DNA of 64,000 bases from Enoplosus armatus (taxonomy: Eukaryota; Chordata; Actinopteri; Centrarchiformes; Enoplosidae), in the NCBI RefSeq assembly GCF_043641665.1, contig NC_092184.1, positions 15,870,108 through 15,934,107 on the forward strand, in the 5' to 3' direction. The notes beneath the pieces are model-generated. The model searched no databases, was not told where the DNA came from, and saw nothing but the letters and a program-made list of their open reading frames with translations. This document shows, in pieces, positions 46,109 through 60,300 of this stretch (within the stretch, counting starts at the first letter, position 1; every line of letters starts with the position of its first letter). The position numbers and the translations under genes were made by a program.

Positions 46109-49065
46109 GAAACAACACAATGAAGACTAGTTAGCCTCCTTCATTCATACAATTAATTGTCCAGTACATGCAAAGTTCAACTAGGCAGGCATAAGATGCT
46201 TAAGATTTCAATCTCTCCAGGCTATTACTTCATGCCAACAAGTTACTGGTTGAAATTATTATAGCTCTAAATTTAGACTGGAGGTGTATGCTGAAAACTG
46301 TCTGTTGATGTTGCCAAACTGGCAAGTATGAAGCGTGTTTAAATCAAACCTTTCAATTATCCAAGCTACTTTGGCAACCACCATAACTGGTTGCTAAATT
46401 TATATTAAACAGCCTCTAGAGCTTGTTGATAGTAGTGTTAGTTTCATGCCAACATTGTCAGACCTTTGTTCGCAATTTACAAAAAGTAGCCGTCCGAACA
46501 GTGTGTCAAAGCAGTCATTTGTAGGTTGACAGGCAGTTGCTGCTGGCAGCAGGTCAGTAATGACAGTCAGCTAGCTGGTGGGCAGCTTGTCTGGAAGGTC
46601 AACCTCTGTGCTACTGTCAGCTCAGGGAATGGGAGTAATGTGGGTATGTATCTGCCCTTCAGCCTGCCACAATCACAAAGACAAATAGTGTGTCACTCTA
46701 ATCATTGTCTGTTGACACAAAATAAAGAGGAGGCCCCTCGGCAAAACTGTACATCTTGCTCCTTTCAGGCAATACTTAAGTCTTTACTTTTACAAGACTA
46801 CCCCAACAACACAAGAGAGGAACGCCCTAAAAGATCTGTGACTGTCCTTTGCTTTACTCTCATGTCGTTGAACTGGCAACAAGTGCCAGCAGAGCAGTGC
46901 TTGCAATGGACGGAGCTTGTACAATTGGTGTTGCTGCGTTTCCATTGCTGACGGTACTGAATAGAGCCTGGCTGCACTTAGTCAAATCAACTTTTGATAA
47001 AAATTCAGGGCTGACTAAGAAAGCTTTCAAATAAAATCAGCTGACCACATCTACTGACTCCTGCAGTTACTGTTAGGGAAATGAAGCATGTCTGTATTTT
47101 ACGAGAAAGAGAGCCACTGTTCTCACATTAGCTCCTTTTTCCAAGTAGTCTCACAAAGAAAATGGGTCTAGCAACACACAATTTGAGTCAGTTTCATGTT
47201 CCATGCACTGTAGTTTGAACTTTGAGCCATTTCAACATCATGGTTAGTCTGTAAATCTGGCATTTCTGACATGCGAAATATTGTCAAATAGTGCTACAGA
47301 ACTTCATTACAGTATATATTCAAATTGTAAAGCATTTTCATTTAGAAAAGACAACACTGAGGTGTTCACAGAAAAAAAAACCAATTCTTAAATGCTGATT
47401 AGCCTGAAAATAGGCCTGCCTTTAATAACAAATGTGACACCAGTGTGTGTCTAGTTAAGTCATCAGGGCTAACAAAATATAGGCTAATTGGGTTGACAAA
47501 GACTTAAACCAACATTGAAACAACAGAGTAAGAGTCACTCCACTAGATATTCCTACATCAGTGCTGCTTGAGTAGAATCAATTTAGTGGCTTATAAGGGA
47601 TAGCAGTGTTTATGTTAGCACAGTATTACTAGATTCACAAAAGCCCCAACAACTGCTAAGATTATAGCTGTCAAAATAAGATGAAATAGGGATCACATTC
47701 CCCTACAAAATGGTTGCATTTGAGTCAGTTCAACAGACTAAAACACAAATCCTCTTACCTGAGAGGAGAGCACAAAGTCAATGTTTCTTTTTGAAGCTGA
47801 ACACGTTTTTCAAAAACGAACAATTTCACCAATATACCATAATTCCAGTTTATCAGCTGCAACGCGGTCCCTACAGGCGTGGCTGGGAAAAGTAAATCAG
47901 CCAAGGATCCTTGCTTTATACCACATATCACGACAAAGGTGGCTCAAAAGTACGAGGGAGACTCGCTTGACGAATTTAGTGCACAACCTTATGAGCCACC
48001 ACAGCAATGATCTCTATTCATCCTAGTGTTAAGCCCTTGGTACGCAAATTCCTCACACGAATCAGTCAATCATACATCCACACAATGAGAAAGAAAACGT
48101 TCAAATGGAAAACAAGGCAGACACTTGAGCACTGGGTAGACGCAATACATACAAACTCTTCGCCTCCGATGTGCTCCACCCTGATTTTCTAACAGCGTGC
48201 CAACAAACCGCATGAAGCAGCCCGAGTCTGGAGATGAGGAGGGCTTCAGCTGAGCATGGCAGCAGCCATCAGCGAGCATCCACCAGTATGACAGCGACAA
48301 TAAGCAGAGCAAATACACTCAGGAGCATGTCATGTTAGAAAACTACAACAGGACTGCCTGATGTTCAATTCCAATGATATCTGCACAATACATACACAAC
48401 GCAAACCAGAAGACGAATATCCTCTTACGCCCTTTCCAAATGCTAACACTGGATACAGCAGTGACGTGAATCTGCAGCGATTGCGCCGCTTTACAATAAA
48501 ATATTCACACGATGCTAGCAATAAAATGTTTAAACGAGTCAACAGTAACAAAGCTAACCTTAGAGGCCAGGGGTAACGTCGTGTGACCTACATTTGATTT
48601 TGTTGTCGATGTTTTTTTTTTTTTTTACAACAGGCAGTATCTGCAATAACGCTACTTCAAACTATGCTAATTACTGGTTATTACTAACTTGGGATGAACG
48701 CCAAATGCAACTGTACTGTACGTTAGCCTTGTCCCACCTCACACACTGGCATGTTTTCATGACTATGGTCGCCAACGATTTTGGTCGACATGACGACAGT
48801 GCCAGCTGGTAACGTTATCTATGCCCAGTTATCGTAAAGCTAATGTTAGCTAAAGTTAACGTTAGCTAAGTTAGCTTCCCGGCGAGGCAGTCAGAAAGTT
48901 AGCTCGTACATTCACTCTAATGAAAACCACAGGTTCATAATATGCTTTCAAGCTCAATCAGCTACAGTTAACTTATACAGTTAGCTAACGTTGACCGGCT
49001 TGAAACAATGTAAGTGTACAATATTGTTTATCTGGACACAAGGATAAACTCTGCTGACAAGGTAC

Positions 49066-49430
49066 CTGCTGCTCCAGTCCAAGCGGCCTATCCGCCATTT
49101 TGAGACATAAAAAGGAGGTGCAAAAATTACAGCCACATCGTCATTTTCACCACCTAACGCCAGATTCCTTCGACCCTGACCGGCTTCACAATTGAAAACT
49201 AGTTGAGCTCACCCTATTGTTTCTGCCCGTGAATATCCTCAGCCGTCTCCAACGCTAACACGACCCGACAGGGCGTGAAATTTCCGCTCCAAAATATGAT
49301 CTTGTGATGTGGAGGTAAACTGTGCCCGTCTTGTCTCTCCAGCACTGCCTGCTTGTTTTTCGTAGCCTACCGCATTCGCCTTCAGTCAGCCGGGCGCGCG
49401 CACGAAGATCGCGTTCACGGTGTGACAAGA
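49066..49430 (-). promoter_or_regulatory. pafah1b1: PAFAH1B1 promoter and non-coding exon 1
   Basis: On the minus strand exon 1 ends at the donor CAGCAG|GTACCT (exon end 49066). A canonical YY1 site AAAATGGCGG lies at 49101-49092 inside the exon, the usual position just downstream of a start site. Upstream, 49370-49445 is locally CpG-rich (GCCGGGCGCGCGCACG). There is no TATA box. The start site is inferred at roughly 49,100-49,250. Confidence 0.6.
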
Positions 49431-52400
49431 ACGCGCACGCCCTTGATAGCAATGAAAAAAAACCCTATGGCTGTTTTATACTCTTTTACTATTAACTCTT
49501 ACATGGCTTCTCAGCATCCGTACATTTTGAACCGCAGACATTACTTAAAATACGACTAATTTAAATGCTGTAAAGTACTTGCCATAATTAGATCACTTCT
49601 AATTTTGTACATGCAAAAAGATAGGTTTGGATTTTACACTAAAAATATACAGTATGCTGAATGCAATCTGCAGTGGTGAGAGTAACTAGTACTGTACTTT
49701 TCAGCTACTTGTATACTACTGGAGTGTATCTTTATACTTCATATTGTACTTTGTACTCCACTACATTTATGTGACAGCTACTTTGCAAATTAATCAGAGA
49801 TCAGCTATAAAATGTGATTATAGATTAAACTACACAACAGTATATGGTTGTAAGAAGCTAAAAATAGCTCCATGTAAACCAGCAAAAACAATAAAATGCT
49901 GCTTATACAGTAATAATACAAAACACAACACACTTACATGACCTATTCTGCCACCTACTTAGTACTTCTATTTTGGTATTACTACTTTTACTTACTTACT
50001 TACCACTGGCTACTTATATATGAGATATCAAAACCCTCAACAAAACTTTTACTAGTTTTAGTTTATTCATTTTAATATAAAAGCATACTCAGACCAAAAT
50101 ATAATTAGGTTGTTATTTTGCAAAGAGCAACACACAAATACCACACATCATCAGGGGAAGCGGACTCAAACACTTTCATCAGCCAAGAAAAGACAAAACC
50201 CTCTGACAATCATCATTTCTGGCATCACACAGGGACAATAAATGCAATATGCCTCGAATAATATTCCGGGGTACATATTAGACTCCTCTGTATCTGAAAA
50301 TTAAATGAATATTTAATCTGTATTATCTGTATTTATATGTAATTTCAGTTAGTATTCATATTCCACACTTGCTTTGCATTGCAGACATTCAGATCCCAAA
50401 GTAACCAAAAATGGTATATTTGCAAATTATGTGTGAAAAAATACACTTTGCTTTTAGTTCTGTATTATTACACCATATATTTTAGTTTTTTTCCACTTGT
50501 GATGCTAACGTCTAATAACATGAAATAACGTATCAAGCACTTTTAACAGCTAAACTATTAAAAACAGCATATGTTACACTGAACTCGTTAGTCTCTAACT
50601 AAACAGATGCACTGCGTTTGACCATTCATGAATTTATTCTATATTGTAAACTAATAAAATCCCAAACAATAGACCTACTGCTGCTGGGATTTCAACAGGT
50701 TCAGAACATGTTCAACAGGTAGTAGTCTTTGTAATTTTGGGCCCTAGGACTACTCTCTGGAGAAAAAAAAGCTAAAAAAGAAAGAAAGAAAGAAATTCCT
50801 TCATTTTAATTTGTCCAAGTCAACTTTAAGAATGTTTTTATTTGTGTTCACTTGCACTGCAACATCTCCTATCATTTAGGTCAATGCATGTCCTTCACAA
50901 TGAGACAAATGTTAGAGTGCCACCTAATGGACACTGTTGGTATTACTGTTGAGCAAGAAAAAAAAGATAAGAAACCCAAAAAAGAAAATCTAGAAGCATA
51001 TTTCACCGTTATAAATTGTAAAGTTATTACCTGTTGTTATTACCCTGGTTCCATTCAGAAGCATGAATAGGCACAATTAACACCACGCTCTGCTATTGAT
51101 GTTGTGACATGTTTTAGGAGCTCAATCAGGAAAATCATTGTAATAACTGATTCATCTGTTCTGAAGAGCTTTTCAGACATATATATATGGCTCCCTTGGT
51201 ATCAGATAATTCAGCCAGTACAGTAAGTAGTCAATCTTTCATGTCTTGTGCCAAGTAAAAACAGCATGTTCGAAAAACAATAAGTTCCAGCACCATCTCT
51301 CTATTGCTTTAATCACATACATTTAGACACGGCAACAATTAAGTAACAAATTGCCATGGGAGGGATACATTGCATGTATACAAGCGCAAACAAACCTTAA
51401 ATCAGTCTTTTTTTTTTGGTACATCACGTTGAGGCAGCCCTTCTTTTGCCCACTTTTGGAACCTGATCACACATCCAAACAGCGCGGGAAAGTGCACTAA
51501 ACACTGCTCAATGAACAGACACTCCTGGGCTGTTTTTGTCTCGGTTACATATGAAAAGATGACCCAATAATGGAAAAACAAACAAAAACACCCAGCAACA
51601 ATAAATCAGTCACTACTGCCAATGTTGAGCACCTGTTCAAAAAAAGGTGAGAAGTACCAATTCATACATAAAACAGATTTACAACATTGGTGGCCATGAA
51701 TGTTTCAAGAAAAGAGGCATCAGCCATCCAACAGGTTTACTATGAGTAGAAAAATAAAACATTTGGAAAGCCAATGTTTCGCTTAGCCTCTATTCAAACT
51801 ATGCAGCAGCAAAAGCAGCAACAGCCCTGGCCAATAGATTTTCTGTTGGGCTACACAAAGACACACACACACTGTCACACATACAAACATACATGCACAT
51901 ATTCTTTCAATGTGTAAAAATAGAAGATTGAACACAGCTAGTATATAGATAGATAAATCTACTGCTTCAGGTGGACGTTTCAAATCTGCGCTTTACCATT
52001 AACATCAATCAAGTACTTGTCTAAATCTGTTAGAGATTTATACATCTTTTTCCACTTCTATACATTTTCTATAAAACAGACATGGCTTAAATTAATTGAT
52101 GATCAACAGGCCTAAAATACCTCAATTCTCCTGTGCACTTTTACAAAATCCATTTTATTTACTAAAAAAAAATAATAATAATTCCAGCAAATGAAATCAA
52201 ATCGGTTGAAAGCTCACTAATGTGTCTCTGTATTGTTTGCTTGCTAGGAGAAACAGGAACCATAGGACACAGCAGGCACCCACCTGGGATGTCGGAAGTA
52301 CAAATGATAGAACGACTACATTAATTAACCATCGGGGACGTGTAAGAATGATGGGCGACTGCTGCAAAGTGGCTCAAAGAAGCTAAGGAGAAGGGAATTT

Positions 52401-53072
52401 ACATTCTGAAGCCCCAGTTGAAAAATCTCAAATTTAGTGACTGTATTCTGGTCTTAGTGCACAGTAGAAAGTACCCCTGAGTTCTAGGACAGGGTAGGTG
52501 CTTTATCATTTCGAGCACCGTTTCGGGTGGGGGGGCGGGCGATACATGCCCAGGGGTCTTCGAGGCTCTTTAGCGAATGGCAGGGCAAAATATGGTCCTG
52601 GGCTAACAGTGCTGGGGGAAGTTTGAGCTGAGAAGACGCATTATTGGGGGAATATGGTTCAGTGGATAAGGCTCTGGTATACAATGTCATGGTCATCCTT
52701 GGTCTCCCTCACCCAGCTGCAACCACTCTTTCATATGCAATCATATTTCTAAGCAGCTAACACCTTCATCACCAGGTTCTTGGGCCGGGGATATTTTCAG
52801 ATTGCACGTTACATCGATTCTGTTGTTTGTACTTTCTCCTCCCTCCCTCCCTTCCTACCTTGGAGGAAACTCCCGCTCTGCATTCCTTTGTCCTACAGTT
52901 CATACAGTTTGTTCTCTGGACTGCCATGACCCATCCCTCCCACTGTTTATTTCAATGCTGATTGACACTGCTCAGTTCTCAGGTCCATAGGCTCAGTGAC
53001 ATGGCTGTTGCGTCACGGCCTCTCCCCCCCCCCCCCATAGCAGAAAGTAGCTGTGTTGAGGGCTGTTAGACA
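49431..53072. other. Spacer between the PAFAH1B1 promoter and the CLUH stop, including the CLUH 3'UTR
   Basis: The part nearest the CLUH stop (probably 51,300-53,072) is the likely CLUH 3'UTR; minus-strand signals include AATAAA at about 52,155 and ATTAAA at about 51,308. The true end cannot be fixed. The rest is AT-rich with a MITE at 49671-50008. No open frame resembles a known protein. Confidence 0.5.
49671..50008. mobile_element. hAT-type MITE with CAGTGGT ends
   Basis: It starts CAGTGGTGAGAGTAACTAGT and ends ACTTACTTACCACTG, giving inverted CAGTGGT / ACCACTG termini. The interior has TTGTACTTTGTACTCCACTA and TGTGACAGCTACTTTGC, typical of a common percomorph family. No intact 8-bp target duplication is seen. 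It lies about 240-580 bp upstream of the PAFAH1B1 promoter region. Confidence 0.65.
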
Positions 53073-54345
53073 TTAATCAATGGGAATTTTGTCTTCTAGT
53101 TCCAGTGGGCTGTCCTCAGTGAGCTCCTCATTCTTTCCCAGCTCCTGCAGCTGTTGCCGCCTCTGCACCTCTGCCTTCAGGTTCTCCAGATCCTTTTGGC
53201 TGAAAGGGAAACACCAAAAAAATAAATACTTCCCGTAGAAGAAACTTCTGGTATATCTCGACCATTTTTAATCTTTTATATTGTTTTCACTTGTGTCTCA
53301 AAACTATTAAAAAGTAACTTGTAGTAAAATTCCTTTACCTGTTGTGTGAATTTGTAAATTACAGTTGTTTTTTATAATTTTTCTTATAGTTTTTTATAAC
53401 GGCCTTTGTTTTTATTTATTATATCTTCTATCCTGTATGCTGCTATGACAATGCAAACTTCCCTGCTGAGGGATTAATAAAGGATTATCTTATCTTATTT
53501 GAAGTCCTCATAAAACCTGTGCAGATGTGCCCAAAGATGTTTTCCATGCTCTATCCACATCTAATTAGCTAGATCAGGTGTTCAGTCAATCAAGCTCTTA
53601 TCATCAGGCGTGAGCAGAGCACGGAAAGATGAAAAATATGCAGTGCTGGGGCTCTCCAGGACCAGGAGGAGGCGTCACTATACAAACCTCTTGTCCTCAT
53701 TATCGGTTTTAAAGAAAGAGTTAACCCCTAACACAGGCCTGTTCACATATGTTTGTCAGCATGTACAGTCTAAACCTTTTGCGGCCACGTGGAAAGTATA
53801 AATTGGCTCTTGGCCTTATGTCTGCTGAAATTCCATAAAGGTTTGTGGTGTCACGTTTCTGTGTATTTGATGATACCAATAGCTACAGTCAAGTTCAAAA
53901 TGAAATGGGAGTGAGAAAACAGCCATTATGGGCTGAACAAATACACAGCTGCAGTAATCCCTATCTTTGTGTGTCATGTCGAATTTCTGTTGTGTCTCGA
54001 GTCCCTGCAGGTGTTCAGAGCATTAGGTTTCTCACTTTACCTAAGCGGTATAAAGATGATGCCATTGATAATGTTGAGCTGTTCCAGGACGCTGGCCATG
54101 CTGGGAGCAGTGAACTGGAAAACAGGAGGAAATAAAAACATAGCATCACTGCTGAATGGTGGAGATGAAACAGATGGAAGCACAAACACGTCTTGACTCA
54201 GAGTGGTCACCTTGAGGGGCATGATGCTGGCGTTGGAGCCGTTCTTGTAGATCTCATTCATGGTTCTCTGCAGAGCTACAGCCTGTTGGGTCAGATACTT
54301 CAGGTACTCTGAGCTCTCCTTGGTTTTCTCATGTGTCTCGCCCAT
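53073..54345 (-). CDS. cluh: CLUH C-terminal exons and stop
   Basis: Exons 54345-54211 ([20 protein letters not shown] to IMPLK), 54114-54041 ([20 protein letters not shown] to IPL) and 53199-53073 ([20 protein letters not shown], then an acidic tail ending KIPID and TAA). The tail after QLQEL is shorter than and unlike the human one, as expected for a variable end. The 841-bp last intron contains a LINE tail. Confidence 0.95.
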
Positions 54346-57300
54346 CTGAGAAGAGGAAAACAATTTCAAATTAAGATATCACTTCATCACAACTGATATA
54401 GAAATGTGTGTTAGTTCCCAGCAGTGTAGAGTCCTGAAGGGCCCACCTGGTTCTTGTAAATGGTGTAACCCTCCTTCTCGTGCTGTAGTGCAGAGCGGAA
54501 CTCAGCCTTGCTCTCGTAAACCCTCGCAACCAAATGATGGCTGAAAAGAACAACAAGACGCACATAATGCAAATCATCATGTCAGTCAGTATCAAACCTA
54601 TATACATATATAAAACTATATGCACATGGATGATGAGTCTCTCCCCACCTGAGGGCCACTTTGAGGGACCGGGGTCCGTGGTACTTTGTGTTGATGGTCA
54701 AGGCGTTCTCCAGGAATCTCAGCGATAAATCATACTCCATCACTCCGTGCAGCACCAGCCCGATGTTACTCTGTGGAAGGAGAGCCAAGAACAACGACGG
54801 CAGTCATTATTAGTCTGAATTGTGTTAGGAGAGCACCAAAGCTTTAAAATCAGACTGCACTCACGTCTAGCAACGCCATCTCTGGGTGGTCCTCCCCGCT
54901 AACCAACAACATGAGGTAACGGGCACGATAAAGCAGCTTCAGGGCGGTGGACAGCTGGCCATTGGCAAAGCAGTACAGAGCCAAGTGCATCTGAGAAGAG
55001 AAGGGAACAAACATACAGGTTAGATATCAAACATCTTCAGCATGAACAAAATACTTCCTACATTTGGTGCGATAACTTACATATTCTTGAATTGTGTTGG
55101 GGTGCTCAATGCCGAGGACTCTTTCACTCATCAGAACAGCCTTTTGCTGGTTGCTGAGAGCCTGTGGGTGAATACACAAATGGTCATTTAGTAACATGAC
55201 ACCAATCAGACACGTGTGTAAAAGTTGCAGACAAAGTAAGAGTTGCCATATTTCTGCCTACCTCAGCGTGGTCTCCCATGATGTAGTTAAGGCGTGCCAG
55301 CAGGCGCAGGCAGGCACAGATCTCTACATGCATGGCTCCGTAGACATTGTTGAAGAGGTTCAGAGCCTCGTTGATCAGCTCGCAGCCCTCCTTCAGAAAA
55401 CCTGGAAATAAAAAGGAAAGTTCTGAAATGTAGTATTTTTCATTCCAAACTGTTTGTGTGTTCAGGTCTTTAAATGTTTATGAATGACTCAATCGTTTGA
55501 CATAAACATGTCTCACCTTGCTGCACTTTGGCCTGTCCACTCTGGAAGAAGTGGAAGGCATCTGAGGCTTTGGGGTTCACGTGCTTCACAACAGGGAAAA
55601 TATTCAGGATGTCCTCCTCTGTGAAGGCAGGCTTGTGGCGGCTGTCAAAGTTATACTCCTTTATCAGAATCTAGAAGGCAAATGAAAAAGTAGAAGAAAC
55701 ATCACAAAGGCGATTTGGTAAAGAGGCGTCGGGGGTCACTGTAGACTAAATGAGTGTTACCTGGATGCCAGTTTTGACTGAAATTTCTCTGAGCAGAGTG
55801 ATCTTCTGGAGGCCGTATTTCTCCACCACCTGGTCCGCACTTTCACTGCACAAGAAAACATGTCAAGATAAATGGAAACGATAAAGCGTAAAAAGAGAGC
55901 TTTAACATTTGTTTCACATTAACAGATGGGGCCCCTCACCACTGTAGGGTGAAGTGATAGTAGCTCTGGGCCTCAGAGGCAATGTTCTTCCACAACTCGC
56001 TGGGCGTCAGGCTGGCCCACGCCGTGTTGTCGCCGCCACCGGGGACCCTGTTGCGACGTTTGCGGCTTTTACGACGCGACACCAGCTCGTCAGGAGGCAG
56101 GTAGGCGACAGCATCAGGAAAGGAGCTCAGGAAGCAGTTTAGGAAATGGCTTACAGCAGCAGAGAGGGCCGACAACTCCACACCCTACACGACGAGGAAA
56201 ATATTTTAATCAGAATACATGTGGGTTTGTCTTTTAAAGACGCTTGATGATGTGTGTCGAAAGTCACCAACCTGGAGGTATGTCTTGAAGATATGTTTTG
56301 CACATCTGGTGATCAGCTCACTGATTCCTATTCTCTAAGGTACGGAAAAGGGAAAGGTTAGAATGACAACACAAGGACACAAAGTATGTGACAGTGGTGG
56401 TTGATTCAGGAGTTCAGACTCACATAGAAGTGCTCCAGCTGGGCTTTGGCAGGGGTCTTGTCCACAAACTCCAGAACATTGCCCAAATAACGAATATTGA
56501 TGCCTCTCTGGCGCAAGGCCTCGGTCAGTGTGGCTCCATCCATGGGCAGAGCGCTGTGGTCCAAACAGTCTTTAACCTGGTCATAAAACACACATATTAT
56601 ACGCACGCACGCACAGTAAGGCTTTAAACTCAGATACACAACCAGAAAATTCAATGCCCCTGTATGACTTGGATCTATGGGAGTGTCTGTGTCACTGACC
56701 AGTGATGGGATCTGACAGGACACCAGGAAGGCAGCAGCATCTTTGAGAAGCTGCTTCTGCTTCTGGACATCATCTGCGCTGTCGTCTGGGAAACGCACTC
56801 CTGGTTCAACAACACACACATAGTCACTTCTGTACTTATATTCTCCTATGAACAAGTGTCATTCACTCTTTTATCACTCCAGAGATAATTAAGAGCCAAA
56901 TGTGCTAAAAATGTCTACAAGCAAGAAAGAAATTAGACACTGACACATCTGGATGAAATACTACAGTTATCTCATGCGCTCTTCAACTACAAGAGTAAGA
57001 GTTTCATTGTTTTCTAAAGTTATACACTGCAGTTTTACCAGTGTATTACAGACGCTTTCCGCTTCTCTGATTTGTGGGTGTAACACTGAGCACTGGTCAC
57101 TGGATATCATTTTTGTGACAGGTTTGTCTTGAAACAAGCTTTGATTTCAGTCTGTTTTGACATGTCCTAAAGCTGCCCTAAAATCTTCTCCATGTATCAT
57201 CACTCATCAGCCTGAATAACAGGAATTAAACTAGTGGTCTAAAATGGGAGTGCTGCAGCTTTTGGTTTTAGGTTTCATGCCCGAGAAGAAAAATTTCTCA

Positions 57301-60300
57301 ACCAACATTTCTCAATGTGGTGAAAAATATTTGATTCTTAACTGCCTCCTTTTTATGGCTTCATAGCTTATTTCAATATCAATAAAACATGTTGTATATA
57401 CAGCTTTCATTGTTCACACACTGTAAAGTTATTGTCAAGCTTTTTCATAGTCGATATATATGATCAATCATCCTTGTCGTGCTTACCTGGGGAGAAGATG
57501 TCAGGGTTGAAGCGAATGTCAAAAGACGTGTTGCTGATGGAGCCTACCGCCTTGCAGGCATTGAGGACTACCTCACGGCTTTTGGGATCTGTTTGTGATG
57601 AGGATTGCATACAAGGAAAAGATGCAAAAATGTTAAAAGTTATGGCGACAGACACATCATGTCAACAGATCTGAAAAGTGACAGTTTGAACCATGTCCAC
57701 ATTAAGCCAGTTCTGTTTTCTCAGCTCTTTTTAGTATATATGGGGGAAAACAGAGATATGACAGCTGTGGCTCAATAATGTAAAGAAGCCAATTTTCAGT
57801 CACCTCCAACTCTGTGTCATCACATGCCAAAGTTGATGATATATAGATAGTATCATTGATCTTTTCCAGACAACTTCGATCATAAAATAGTGATTTGAGA
57901 AGCTCACTGTAGACATGGCCTTATTAGAGTACCCACCACCATTTCAAAGCTGTCAATAAACAACCACAAACACCACAGATTAGGGTCAGCCTGTTTGACA
58001 AGCATATTACTGTGATTTAGCATCAAGTGAGCAGCACACAAATCATCGAACACAAGATTATTTCTGCATTCCAACACACATTTGGATTAATGGACATTCA
58101 GTTTATTAGGTCAAATCCCACAGCAACGGCAGGAACAGTAAGAGATGGTTGATTTGGGGGCCAACACTCGTCCCCTTCTGCAGGCTGAGGACTGAGCAGG
58201 GACCGCTAGCCTGGTGGAAAGAAGCCACTACAACAGTACTTGATACTTTAATGCTCTACCTGATACTCTACTGCTCTAATGCTACGGACACGCATACAAA
58301 GGCACTTTCTAAAATTAGCTGCGTCTGTGACTTTTTCTATGCAATTATCCACCAGAGTAGCTCTCCCTGCGTTGTCCTGGCCTCATGTTTTGGGGGACTT
58401 TTGGACATACCAATACAAGATCCATCTTCGGCAACTAAGGTCTCCGCCAGCTCTTTGGCCTGAGCTAATCCTGGAATACTTTCCTCAAGCTCCTTACCCT
58501 CCAGTGGGCTCTTGCATTCCCCATTCTGGGTGGCTGCGAGGTCTAGAGGCCCGTTTGTGGCAGGCTTCGGGGAGTTTTCTACACCGTCAGTCGCTGCCTG
58601 TGAGGCAGCAGAGGTGCTGTTGTCTGTCTGGCTCGTGTCGTCCGTGGAGACCTCTGTTGCACTGGGAGAGTCGGATGTAGTGTTCTGTGTCTGGGTTGTA
58701 TCAGCATTGCTTTCTGAGGTTGTTTCAGCAGTTTCTGTGATAGCAGGTATATTAATCTTAGTGTCCTTGTTTGATTTCTGTTGCATGAGCTGCAACGCCG
58801 CCATCTTCATGAAGAGAAGATATCTGGGGAGGGACAGAATCGGTTAGCACATGTAGAAACCTCCTGATGATGGAAATGTGTTGATGCACAACAGCGCAGT
58901 CGCCTACCTGTGCTCAACAAACGCCTCGATGAGCTCCTGACGTAGACAAGCCAGGCGGTGGCGGTGCTGGCGGGGGAAGCCTTGGCGCTGACTCTCTGGA
59001 GGCAGCTCCTCTCCATCCACAGGCAGGAAGTTGAGGTCAGGAGGGAAGGTACGGAGAAGGTCCAGGATATAGTGGCGGCCATCATTTCCGATGATGCCCT
59101 TACACTCGACAGAAGAGCACAGCTCCACGGTCTCGTTGTTCTCGTTCAGCACGCTGTGCTTCTGGACCTACAATTTACACCCAGTAAATGGCTAAATTAA
59201 CTTGTTGAAGTGACAAAGGATCTGAATACAAAGTATCTCTGTAACAGTGTGTTGGTTGGTGTGTCCCAGTCTGTCTGTGGCTCTAAGTCACAGGCCCAAT
59301 TGTTCCTACTGAAGACATAAAGCTTTTAATAAGGTCACAAATAATACTTTCATTTTTAATGAGATGATAATTACTTTTTCACAAAGGAGTAAATGATATG
59401 TTTGTTGGGGACTATTAGTCTATTAGGCGCTCTAGTGAATATTTACTACAGCAGGATGTGTGTGTGGGAGTGACTCATGAACATGGGCACTGTGGTGTAC
59501 TCAGGCACCCAGTGTAGTGGTGTGACTCATTGATGTGTCTTTAAAATTTTTGGAATATTAATGGAGGTCACAGAGGAGTAAGATATATCAGACTACGGAG
59601 AAAATACTTATTAGTCGGATCAATTCATTCTTGGTTTTGGTCTTTTCATGGGATTTGTTGACAACAAGAATAGAATATCAGACTTATTTAACACAAAAAA
59701 GTATGTACTGTGAAATAATTGGATTATCCTCAAGTTAAATCATCACTTGAGTGGAGACAATAGTCGTGTTACTGACCTTGAGTGGCCTGCTGGTCTTCTC
59801 CAGCAGCTCCAGGTATTTGCTGTGAGACACAACCGTCTTTCCAAAGTCAATGGAGCCGTAGATGACACTCTGCTCCTGCTCACGCTCCAGGATACCAGGG
59901 ATGATGGACTGGGCGGTGACACGGTAGCCTCTGTAGTCCACCACTACTGTCCCCAGAGTGTACAGACCCTCCACATCCACCGCCCCGTAAGCCCGTACTC
60001 CATTCAAGTCATTGGTGGGTGCCGCGTGGGCGGCGGCATCTCCACCCAGCTCACGATAGTGGTCCCGCACATCGAAGCCCAGGCTAAAGAAGATATTGTT
60101 CCAGATGAACATCTGCATGCGTGTTTCTTCACCGGGGTTGATGGCCATTACATTGCCATCAATGACCGCCATGGCGCCTCGAGTGGCAGCTGCTGCAAAG
60201 TCACTGTGGACCTACAGGAGAAAACAAAGGAGGTATTAGTAATTTAGAAGAAGAAGCTGTTACACATTAAAAAGCTACACATTTACACATGACATTGGCA

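Larger units (their letters stand above)
41787..49065 (-). other. pafah1b1: PAFAH1B1 intron 1
   Basis: About 7.3 kb, including a CA tract (46047-46104) and a possible repeat around 44700-44900. Plus-strand open frames here (for example 46526-46951) have no recognisable domain or splice context. Confidence 0.7.

Noticed and set aside
46526..46951. A 141-residue plus-strand open frame in LIS1 intron 1
   Set aside because: No recognisable domain, promoter, splice partners or codon pattern; length is within chance for this amount of sequence.
58337..58410. Continuation of the CLUH linker exon past GSCI (frame stays open)
   Set aside because: The strong donor G|GTATGT at 58411 restores the conserved [12 protein letters not shown] junction with the next exon; reading on would add residues unknown in the family.
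59747..60247. A 166-residue open frame on the plus strand
   Set aside because: It lies exactly opposite the largest CLUH exon and is a shadow of its codon use; the minus-strand frame matches CLUH throughout.
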